From: DASQJJ01 sp964598355
Lineage (GTDB): Bacteria; Patescibacteriota; Microgenomatia; Levybacterales; UBA12049
DNA length: 6,454 nt
Direction of reading: 5' to 3'
NCBI GenBank assembly: GCA_964598355.1
Contig: CAZRBN010000068.1
Coordinates: forward strand, 1-6,454
The notes beneath the pieces are model-generated. The model worked only from the letters and a program-made list of their open reading frames with translations, was not told the origin of the DNA and did not search any database. The position numbers were made by a program, and so were the translations under genes. The stretch's first letter is position 1. The number at the start of each line of letters is the position of its first letter. Below, piece after piece: positions 1 to 5,752 of this stretch.

Positions 1-1041
1 CTTCCACTGAATCCCATAGAACAAACTAGCAGTCTATCTGCCACATCTTCACGCGCACCCCAAAGTACACCATTTTCAGAAGCCTTATCTCGCATGTCAG
101 AGGTAATTCGTCGTCCTCGACTAGATGATGCAGTGATTATTGATATAACAAGAAGAGAGCTAAGCAAGCAAAGAAACAGTCTCCCCCAAGAAGCAGTTTT
201 TACCAATCAAGTTTTAAAAGTTGCAGTTCCAGGAATGGATAATGCGGTAAAAGATCAACGTTTACAAGAACTTTTGCCTGAAGGAGTAAGAAGCAGAAGA
301 ATTCCTGAAGCTGAAGAAGCTCATGCGTTAGATGTTGTCGTCGATGCCTATTCAAAAGCAAAATCTGCAGCGCAAATTGCCGAAACAAAAGAAGACTTGA
401 GACGAGAGGCGCGAAAAGGTGAATTGATTACATTGGGGGTAGATGTTTTAACAGTTCCTTTTGTTGAGGAAAACAACGAATTGACATATAAAAGATTTGG
501 TAAACCACAATCCGAAGAAGAGGTTTATAATCTGTTTGTCTATGCACGTGGCCTTCTGCAAAGAGGAAAAGTATCTGCATACCCCTATATTACAGAAGTT
601 GCAACAGTGATTCATAACCCCTACTACCCTAATCGAGACGCTGTCAGCGTACAGCAGGCTACAGTATTTCTTTCTCCAGAATTAGTCGCCTATTTAGCAA
701 CACCTGAAGGATTTGCACAATATTCTAAGCGTGCTAAAGAAATTTTGAATAATCTTCATCAAACAGGAGCAGAAGAAAAATCTATTCTCAATACTTCAGG
801 CGGAACTGTTATTGAAGCATTTAGAGACTTACCTGGTGGTATTACAGGAATCATAACAGGGGTCGATCAACTAACCCCAGCAAATATTTCTTCACTCACA
901 TTGGATAAAGCAGCATATGCAGAAGCAGAAAAAATAGCACAAGGGCATGCTGATGAAAATTTAATTAGAGACTATTGTCAAAGATTCCAAAGACCAAATA
1001 ATCTATTGCAAAACAACTACCAAAGAGCTGAAAGTAATTAA
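1..1041 (+). CDS. Uncharacterised protein, 5'-partial; possible very divergent Maf-like nucleotide pyrophosphatase
   Basis: The frame is open from the left edge to a TAA at 1039-1041, giving 346 visible residues. The first in-frame ATG (94) has neither a ribosome binding site nor a -10 box before it, so it is probably internal and the gene starts outside the window. The first ~31 residues are rich in Ser, Thr and Pro and look like a linker. No family is clear. Numbering from Met94, there is a loose resemblance to the Maf (house-cleaning nucleotide pyrophosphatase) layout: YSKAKSA at 86-92 resembles the AxxKA helix, LGVD at 114-117 resembles GADT, and FGKPQSEEE at 135-143 resembles LGKPxxxEEA. 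The N-terminal SxSPRR signature of Maf is absent, and the C-terminal third (many Gln, Asn and Ala) fits nothing I recognise. No signal peptide or membrane segment is visible. The open frame and its codon content support a real gene; the Maf link is a weak inference. Confidence 0.7.
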   Translation, partial: LPLNPIEQTSSLSATSSRAPQSTPFSEALSRMSEVIRRPRLDDAVIIDITRRELSKQRNSLPQEAVFTNQVLKVAVPGMDNAVKDQRLQELLPEGVRSRRIPEAEEAHALDVVVDAYSKAKSAAQIAETKEDLRREARKGELITLGVDVLTVPFVEENNELTYKRFGKPQSEEEVYNLFVYARGLLQRGKVSAYPYITEVATVIHNPYYPNRDAVSVQQATVFLSPELVAYLATPEGFAQYSKRAKEILNNLHQTGAEEKSILNTSGGTVIEAFRDLPGGITGIITGVDQLTPANISSLTLDKAAYAEAEKIAQGHADENLIRDYCQRFQRPNNLLQNNYQRAESN

Positions 1042-1052
1042 AAGGTTTTCGC

Positions 1053-1315
1053 CTAAGGATGTCTTCTTCTTCGCTGGATTCTCTCCCAAATAGTAGGCTC
1101 AATTCCATATGGCATATATCTTCCTTCAGGTCACCGATTGAGGAGCTCTCTTCCCAATGCTCTTCCTGGAATAGCCTCTCCGTCTATATACCCTTTTGCA
1201 AAGCAGCAGCTAGCTTAACACGATGATCTAATGTATTTAATTTCCATCGAGGTCTCTCTTTTTTTACTCGCTTTTCTGTAAGGGTAAATGCAAACGTTCT
1301 TTCAAAAATGCTCAT
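1053..1315 (-). pseudogene. Possible small or decayed reading frame in the 1042-1379 gap
   Basis: The 338 bases between the first gene and guaA hold no intact large gene. On the minus strand an ATG at 1315-1313 opens a 43-codon basic frame beginning MSIFERTFAFTLTEKR and ending at TAG 1186-1184. Around the CAAAAGGG near 1190-1200 a protein-like frame continues one base out of register (KGYIDGEAIPGRALGREL) to TGA 1133-1131. Beyond that stop the same frame reads on (PEGRYMPYGIEPTIWER, then an Arg run) to TAG 1055-1053. One indel plus one stop would explain a broken gene of roughly 85 codons. It could instead be a real 43-residue protein, or chance. A TATAAT lies at 1324-1319, only 3 nt before the ATG, without a recognisable -35. 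No family is recognised. Confidence 0.25.
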
Positions 1316-1328
1316 AGTATTATAGGTT

Positions 1329-1366
1329 AATATACTAAGGGAATGGTAATTGTGCAAGAATATACT
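1329..1366. repeat. 8-bp direct repeat AATATACT downstream of guaA
   Basis: AATATACT occurs at 1329-1336 and again at 1359-1366, 30 bp apart, between the small minus-strand frame and the end of guaA. The spacing is close to three helical turns, which could suit a DNA-binding protein, but an 8-bp repeat in AT-rich DNA may well be chance. I see no hairpin followed by a T-run that would terminate guaA here. Confidence 0.2.
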
Positions 1367-1379
1367 GTGGATGTGAAGA

Positions 1380-2945
1380 TTATTCCCACTCCATGGTCGC
1401 TGGAGGTTTGGTAGTAATATCGTAAACAACTCGAGAAATTCCAGGTACTTCATTGACAATACGTGACGCAAGCGTTTGCATAAGATCATATTCAATTCGT
1501 GACCATACAGTACTCATAATATCTTTAGACTCTATAATGCGCAGAGCTATCACCTCTCCCAAAAATCTTCCGTCTCCTTTAACTGCTGTTGATTGTGCCC
1601 CTGTCATAACAGGAAAAGACATATATACTTTTTCTAACCACCCAGCTTTTCTTAGTTCTTCCATAACAATGTTGTCTGCATGTTTTTCTTGAGCTAAGCG
1701 TTCTTTCGTTACTTCTCCACGCATACGGACTGCATATCCAGGACCTGGAAAAACCTGCTTCATCACAAACCTCTTGGGAAGTCCAAGCTTTCGACCTAAA
1801 GCCCTCACTTCATCTTTATATAATTGTCTCAATGGCTCAAGGAGTGTCAACTTCATATGCTCTGGCAATCCACCCACATTGTGATGAGATTTTATGTGTG
1901 AGGCATGTTTACTTCCCTTGCTTTCAATAACATCTGAAAAAATTGTTCCTTGCAGTAAAAATTTTACGTTCTTATTTTTCTTTACCAGCTTTGCCATTTC
2001 TCGCTCAAATACTTCTATATAAAACTTTCCTATTGTCTTCCTTTTATCTTCTGCTTCTATTTTCCCTTTCAGAAGTGCGAGCATTTCATCTTCTACTTTA
2101 ACTATAATTGGCGTTATTCCAAACGACTCGAATATAGTAACAACGGATTCTTCTGCATCATCTCGCATGAGACCATTATCAACATATATTGGCGTAAATT
2201 GTTTGCCAATTGCTTTTGCAACAAGAGTGCCTGCAACTGTCGAATCAACACCCCCACTTACTGCCCCTATCACATGGGCATCACCTACTGTTGATTTAAT
2301 CTGTTTTATCATGCTTTTCACGTCTATCATATGCACTATTCTTTCTACACCGCACATCTCAATAAAATTCTCTAAGATGGCATTACCATATTCTGTGTGT
2401 TCTATTTCTGGATGGAATTGGACACCAAAATGTTTCTTTTTTTCATCTGAGACAAATGCATATTTCACATTTGTGCTACTTCCCAAAATTGCAAATTCTT
2501 TTGGCATCGACATCACAGAATCTCCATGACTCATCCATACCGTAAATTCTTTTGGTAATCCTTTTGTTATCCTGCTTTTTACTTTATTTGTCTCCATGAA
2601 TAATCTTACTGGACCATACTCCTTGGTACCTGAAACAACTTTTCCGTTAAGAAGGTGTGAACGTAGTTGAAGACCATAACAGATATCTAACATCGGAATA
2701 TCTAAAGAGAATATTCTTTTATCAATTGTTGGTGCTCCTCTTTCGTATACTGAGGCAGGACCTCCAGAAAAAATGATTCCTGCTGGATTTTCTTTTTTTG
2801 CTCTTTGATATGCGTCATCAGGATCTACTAATTCTGCGACAACGCCAAAATCTTTGAGACGACGAGTAATGAGATGTGCTGTTTGGGACCCGAAGTCTAC
2901 AACGAGGATTTTTTGAGAGGATGTTTTTACACTGTCGGCTTCCAT
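1380..2945 (-). CDS. guaA: GMP synthase (glutamine-hydrolysing), full-length two-domain form
   Basis: Converts XMP to GMP in the cytoplasm using ATP and ammonia released from glutamine; last step of guanine nucleotide synthesis. The 521 residues are the usual length for the fused form. The N-terminal class I glutamine amidotransferase domain (about 11-200) has nucleophile Cys89 in ICYG and the His178/Glu180 partners in QFHPE, plus WMSHGD at 137-142. The ATP-pyrophosphatase domain has the P-loop SGGVDS at 230-235, YVDNGLMR at 254-261, GT..SDVIES at 333-342 and KSHHNVGGLPE at 352-362. The C-terminal dimerisation/XMP-binding domain carries FPGPG at 399-403, MxGDGR-like VKGDGR at 455-460 and the signature end TTKPPATMEWE. 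Oddities are Asp87 where the nucleophile elbow normally has Gly (DICYG rather than GICYG), and KQVFPGPGY where RxPFPGPGL is usual. The ATG at 2945 is supported by a promoter whose -10 ends 5 nt upstream. It is divergent from the deaminase-like gene. The fused form is typical of bacteria; many archaea split it. Confidence 0.97.
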   Translation of the reverse strand: MEADSVKTSSQKILVVDFGSQTAHLITRRLKDFGVVAELVDPDDAYQRAKKENPAGIIFSGGPASVYERGAPTIDKRIFSLDIPMLDICYGLQLRSHLLNGKVVSGTKEYGPVRLFMETNKVKSRITKGLPKEFTVWMSHGDSVMSMPKEFAILGSSTNVKYAFVSDEKKKHFGVQFHPEIEHTEYGNAILENFIEMCGVERIVHMIDVKSMIKQIKSTVGDAHVIGAVSGGVDSTVAGTLVAKAIGKQFTPIYVDNGLMRDDAEESVVTIFESFGITPIIVKVEDEMLALLKGKIEAEDKRKTIGKFYIEVFEREMAKLVKKNKNVKFLLQGTIFSDVIESKGSKHASHIKSHHNVGGLPEHMKLTLLEPLRQLYKDEVRALGRKLGLPKRFVMKQVFPGPGYAVRMRGEVTKERLAQEKHADNIVMEELRKAGWLEKVYMSFPVMTGAQSTAVKGDGRFLGEVIALRIIESKDIMSTVWSRIEYDLMQTLASRIVNEVPGISRVVYDITTKPPATMEWE

Positions 2946-2950
2946 AATGT

Positions 2951-2979
2951 ATATTACTATAACGTTATTGTGCTGTCAA
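2951..2979 (-). promoter_or_regulatory. guaA promoter, predicted leaderless
   Basis: On the minus strand a perfect -35 TTGACA (2979-2974) is followed after 17 nt by TAATAT (2956-2951), a 4/6 match to TATAAT, and 5 nt later by the guaA ATG. Transcription should begin at or next to the ATG. The -10 is the weakest of the three promoters here, but its spacing to the start codon is identical to the other two. Confidence 0.6.
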
Positions 2980-2992
2980 TGGAATTATTGAC
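2975..2992. repeat. Inverted repeat formed by two divergent -35 boxes
   Basis: GTCAAT (2975-2980) and ATTGAC (2987-2992) are perfect inverted copies separated by 6 bp. They are the inner parts of the back-to-back -35 hexamers of guaA (minus) and the deaminase-like gene (plus). The arrangement could be simply the geometry of two divergent promoters or could double as an operator. With the hexamers only 8 bp apart, two polymerases are unlikely to bind at once. Confidence 0.55.
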
Positions 2993-3016
2993 TACGTATC
3001 GAAATTTTACTATAAT
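2988..3016 (+). promoter_or_regulatory. Promoter of the deaminase-like gene, predicted leaderless
   Basis: TTGACT (2988-2993, 5/6 to consensus), a 17-nt spacer and a perfect TATAAT (3011-3016), then CTATT and the ATG at 3022. The expected start point, 6-7 nt after the -10, is the first or second base of the start codon, leaving no room for a ribosome binding site. Confidence 0.8.
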
Positions 3017-3021
3017 CTATT

Positions 3022-4056
3022 ATGGACGCACAAGTAACACAACATTTTGATTTCCCCAATTTCCCTCTTGCCGACTTACATGTTCATACCAGACCTTCAA
3101 TAAGCCCAGCTGTCTACTGGAGACTTGCTCACGAACAAGGATTTAAACTGCCACAGAAAGAATACGCTGATTTTGTCAAATACATTACTCTTTCTTTAGA
3201 TAACACCATGCCTCTGAATGATTACTTTAGAAAAATTTATCACACGTTGTTGTATAAATTAAGTTCGGGAACTCTTATTCAAGAAAAAGCTTTCTATGAA
3301 ATTTTTACTGGTGCCTATCGCAATAATATTACATTGTTAGAACTTCGTACCGATATTATGAAAGTTAATCATAATGGAGAGCAAGACTTAGACCATATTA
3401 TTATGGCTATGCTTCGTGGAATGGAACGTTCGCTTTTGGAATATCCCAATCTTTCTGCAGGGCTTATTTTTTCTCTAGCAAGAGAATTTTCTGTTGAGAA
3501 AAATACTATTGTTATAGAAAAAGCGATGAAATATCATAAAAGAGGCGTTATCGGTATTGATTTTGCAGGACCAGCAAGCCCTTCTTTTCACTTTAAAGAC
3601 TATGCGCGTCTTGTAACAAAAGCAAAGAAAGCTGGCCTCAAGGTAACAGCCCATGCTGGAGAGGTTGACGATGCAAACGACATATGGGAAGCATTGGAAT
3701 ATATTAACCCTAAGAGAATTGGACATGGCATAAAGGCTGCGTATGACAAACCTCTCATGAAAGAGTTGGCAAAAAGAAAAATATTATTAGAAATTTGTCC
3801 AATGTCTAATCTTGTAACAGAAGCTGTGGAAAATAAAGAGGAATTAACCTATATCTTAAAAACTTTCCTTGCCAACAAGGTGCTTTTTACTATTAATACT
3901 GACTGGCCAGAAATGATTGAGAAGGGACATCTCTGGAGACAATATAATATGCTTCTAGACGAACATATCTTAACTGCAGAGGAATTAGAGCGATGTAACA
4001 AAATAGCTTTTGCCTCTACCTTTATTCCAGGAAAAGGACTTAACGCATATCTTTAG
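3022..4056 (+). CDS. Adenosine/AMP deaminase superfamily protein with altered substrate pocket
   Basis: A 344-residue metal-dependent TIM-barrel hydrolase, the usual length for adenosine deaminase. Visible family motifs: the zinc-binding pair H20 and H22 in DLHVH; GIDFAG at 178-183; H211 and E214 in HAGE, the metal ligand and catalytic acid; RIGHG at 232-236 with H235; EICPMSN at 257-263; and TDWP at 293-296, where D294 is the expected metal ligand. The core machinery for hydrolytic deamination is intact. Two substrate-contact positions differ from classical enzymes: the Asp-Gly of HLDGS is Arg24-Pro25, and the second Asp of TDDP is Trp295. In mouse adenosine deaminase these Asp residues (19 and 296) contact the ribose 5'-OH and purine N7. 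The substrate may therefore be other than adenosine; Arg24 could suit a 5'-phosphate, so AMP or a modified AMP is a candidate (inference). Placement between guaA and guaB supports a purine role. It has its own promoter. The TAG stop overlaps the end of guaB. Confidence 0.85.
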   Translation: MDAQVTQHFDFPNFPLADLHVHTRPSISPAVYWRLAHEQGFKLPQKEYADFVKYITLSLDNTMPLNDYFRKIYHTLLYKLSSGTLIQEKAFYEIFTGAYRNNITLLELRTDIMKVNHNGEQDLDHIIMAMLRGMERSLLEYPNLSAGLIFSLAREFSVEKNTIVIEKAMKYHKRGVIGIDFAGPASPSFHFKDYARLVTKAKKAGLKVTAHAGEVDDANDIWEALEYINPKRIGHGIKAAYDKPLMKELAKRKILLEICPMSNLVTEAVENKEELTYILKTFLANKVLFTINTDWPEMIEKGHLWRQYNMLLDEHILTAEELERCNKIAFASTFIPGKGLNAYL

Positions 4057-5201
4057 TAATTTTCCCCAGGATTGGTAATTAACACGTCATGAGGATGAGA
4101 TTCTGAAAGAGAAGCTTGAGTAATTTGCACAAAACGAGCCTTTTCTTCTAGCTCTTGCAGATTCTTTGCTCCAACATAAAACATGCCTGATTTTATGCCT
4201 CCCATTGCCTGCTCAACTAATTGCTGTACTGTCCCCTTTACTGGGACAAATCCTTCTACTCCTTCTGCAACAAGTACCCTATCACCATAATTTTTCCCAT
4301 GGAATTCATCTTCTGCTTTAATTGCTGTTCCTTTTTCCATCGCACCAATAGATCCCATGCCTCTATATTCCTTGAATAGATAGGTTTTCTGATCTTTTTG
4401 AAAAATACTTTGAAACCGTTGTGGAACCTGCTCTTTGGAAAATTCTACCTTTTTCCCAGGAGATTCAACTGATGAAGCAAAGTAACTGCCCATCATCACA
4501 CTACTTGCTCCGAGTGCTAAGGCCTTCACTATATCTCCAGAGTACTTAATACCACCATCAGCAATCACAGGAACTCCTGCAGCTTTCCCTACCGGAACTG
4601 TTTCCATGAGTGCGGTTACTTGGGGCACTCCCATCCCTGAAATAATTCGTGTGGTACAAATCGCTCCCGGACCCATGCCTACCCGCAGGCCATCAGCACC
4701 AGCGTTAATGAGTGCTTTTGCTCCATTTGCTGTAGCAATACTTCCCCCAATGACCTCCATAGTTGGATATGTTTTCTTTATAAAAGAAACAGCCTCAATG
4801 ACCTGCTTTGTATATCCATGAGCACTATCCACAACAATAACACGCACCTTTGCTTTTACCAAAGCCTTCACCCGCTCTTCAAATCCTTTTCCTGCACCTA
4901 CTGCAGCACCAACTAAAAGCTTCTGAGAAATTACTTTTTTCACTTCATCTGCTTGATCTTGAATAGATAAATTTCTATGAATAATCCCTATCCCTCCAAG
5001 ACGAGCAAGTGCAATAGCCATTTCTGATTCAGTAACCGTATCCATAGGAGAAGAGATAAGGGGAAGGGTTAATTGTATATTGCGGGTTAATGGAGTTGTT
5101 AGAGTCACATCCGAGCGGGAAAAATCAGCATACCCAGGCAAGAGAAGAATATCATCAAAAGTAATTCCAGGAGAGAAAATATATTTCTTGTGATCCTCCA
5201 T
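4053..5201 (-). CDS. guaB: IMP dehydrogenase, short form without CBS domains
   Basis: Oxidises IMP to XMP with NAD+, the step before GuaA. At 382 residues it is about 100 shorter than usual: the barrel runs from IIHRNLSIQDQADEVKK (73-89) directly into LLVGAAVG (95-102), exactly where the tandem CBS (Bateman) module is normally inserted. Catalytic Cys182 lies in GPGAICTTR (177-185; GPGSICTTR is usual); VDSAHG at 124-129, ADGGIKYSGD at 214-223 and YRGMGSIGAM at 279-288 are further family motifs. The C-terminal SESHPHDVLIT separates it from GMP reductase. Two oddities: about 14 extra residues between SPGK (247-250) and YRGMGS, and a mobile flap (about 297-317) without the expected Arg-Tyr pair. 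Lack of CBS implies no nucleotide control through that module. The ATG at 5201 is fixed by a consensus promoter ending 5 nt upstream. The TAA stop overlaps the convergent deaminase-like gene by 4 bp, so no intergenic terminator exists there. Confidence 0.94.
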   Translation of the reverse strand: MEDHKKYIFSPGITFDDILLLPGYADFSRSDVTLTTPLTRNIQLTLPLISSPMDTVTESEMAIALARLGGIGIIHRNLSIQDQADEVKKVISQKLLVGAAVGAGKGFEERVKALVKAKVRVIVVDSAHGYTKQVIEAVSFIKKTYPTMEVIGGSIATANGAKALINAGADGLRVGMGPGAICTTRIISGMGVPQVTALMETVPVGKAAGVPVIADGGIKYSGDIVKALALGASSVMMGSYFASSVESPGKKVEFSKEQVPQRFQSIFQKDQKTYLFKEYRGMGSIGAMEKGTAIKAEDEFHGKNYGDRVLVAEGVEGFVPVKGTVQQLVEQAMGGIKSGMFYVGAKNLQELEEKARFVQITQASLSESHPHDVLITNPGENY

Positions 5202-5206
5202 AATCC

Positions 5207-5236
5207 ATTATATCACAAAAACAAAATGAGTGTCAA
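5207..5236 (-). promoter_or_regulatory. guaB promoter, full consensus with extended -10, predicted leaderless
   Basis: On the minus strand TTGACA (5236-5231), an 18-nt spacer and TATAAT (5212-5207), both hexamers perfect, with TG one base before the -10 (TGATATAAT, an extended -10). GGATT then separates it from the ATG at 5201. The expected transcript start falls on the start codon. It lies in the 51-bp gap after folA, so guaB can be expressed apart from thyA-folA. Confidence 0.85.
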
Positions 5237-5252
5237 AAATTATAGGTCGCAG

Positions 5253-5747
5253 CTACTCTTTCTCTAACGTCATGAAGGTATAAGGGTAATCCCAATCCAT
5301 TTTCTCTTCTTTTTCAATGACTTTTGTGAAATGAAAATATTCTGGGAAAAACGTATCAGCTGGGACTTCAGCATCTACAACAGTCAGATAGAGTCTATCC
5401 GTTATTGGTAATGCCTCAGCAAAGATTTGTCCTCCCCCAATGATAAACAGTTCGTCATTCCCTTCTGACTTCCGAGCAACTTCTAGTGCATCTTCTAAAG
5501 AACTGACGACAACTCCTCCATTTACCGCATAGGAAGTATCACGGGTGATAATAATATTTGTCCTGTTGGGCAGCAGTCGTCCTATGGATTCGTAGGTTTT
5601 GCGTCCCATGATAATTGGATGGCCTGTGGTAATTGCTTTAAAGCGAGGTAGCTCTCCTGGAATATGAAAAAGAAGATTATTTTCCAATCCTAGTCCTCGA
5701 TTTTTGGAAATAATAGCAATGGCGCTAACGCGTGTATTATGTATCAT
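5253..5747 (-). CDS. folA: Dihydrofolate reductase
   Basis: Reduces dihydrofolate to tetrahydrofolate with NADPH, regenerating the cofactor oxidised by ThyA. The 164 residues match the usual bacterial length of about 160. Visible family features: AIAIISKNRGLG at 9-20 (substrate/Met20-loop region), FHIPGELPRFK at 27-37 with Glu32 at the catalytic acid position (Asp in E. coli, Glu in many others), IIMGRKTYESIGR at 45-57 for NADPH binding, IIITR at 65-69, IIGGGQIF at 102-109 and ADTFFPEY at 130-137. Phe27 replaces the nearly invariant Trp (Trp22 in E. coli) before the helix carrying the acid. The ATG at 5747 lies 5 nt after the thyA stop with no Shine-Dalgarno motif, so translation is probably coupled to thyA in one operon. 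The TAG stop is at 5255-5253, and no terminator hairpin is visible before the guaB promoter. Confidence 0.96.
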   Translation of the reverse strand: MIHNTRVSAIAIISKNRGLGLENNLLFHIPGELPRFKAITTGHPIIMGRKTYESIGRLLPNRTNIIITRDTSYAVNGGVVVSSLEDALEVARKSEGNDELFIIGGGQIFAEALPITDRLYLTVVDAEVPADTFFPEYFHFTKVIEKEEKMDWDYPYTFMTLEKE

Positions 5748-5752
5748 GATAC

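Noticed and set aside
94..96. ATG at 94 as the true start of the first gene
   Set aside because: The frame is open back to base 1 and there is no ribosome binding site or -10 box before 94, unlike the other promoter-proximal starts here. The gene more likely begins outside the window.
1131..1133. TGA read as glycine (code 25, Gracilibacteria/Absconditabacteria) to rescue the small broken frame
   Set aside because: None of the six real genes has an in-frame TGA, which would be expected to be common under that code. The absence of TGA as a stop (four TAA, two TAG) is too small a sample to argue from.
1184..1495. 103-codon minus-strand frame running from inside guaA into the gap
   Set aside because: Its first half overlaps the guaA 3' end in another frame and does not look protein-like. 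Only the part from the Met at 1315 is worth considering.
2980..3021. Archaeal promoter (TATA box about 25 nt before the start)
   Set aside because: The TATAAT elements lie only 5 nt before the ATGs and pair with TTGACA/TTGACT at 17-18 nt; no TATA/BRE element is visible near -25. The bacterial reading fits better.
4053..5201. GMP reductase (GuaC) instead of IMP dehydrogenase
   Set aside because: The length and missing CBS would fit, but GPGAICTTR, YRGMGSIGAM, EGVEG and the SESHPHDVLIT end are IMP dehydrogenase features. The odd flap keeps a small doubt, noted as a finding.
5202..5252. Terminator between folA and guaB
   Set aside because: I find no stem-loop followed by a T-run in this 51-bp gap; it is filled by the guaB promoter.
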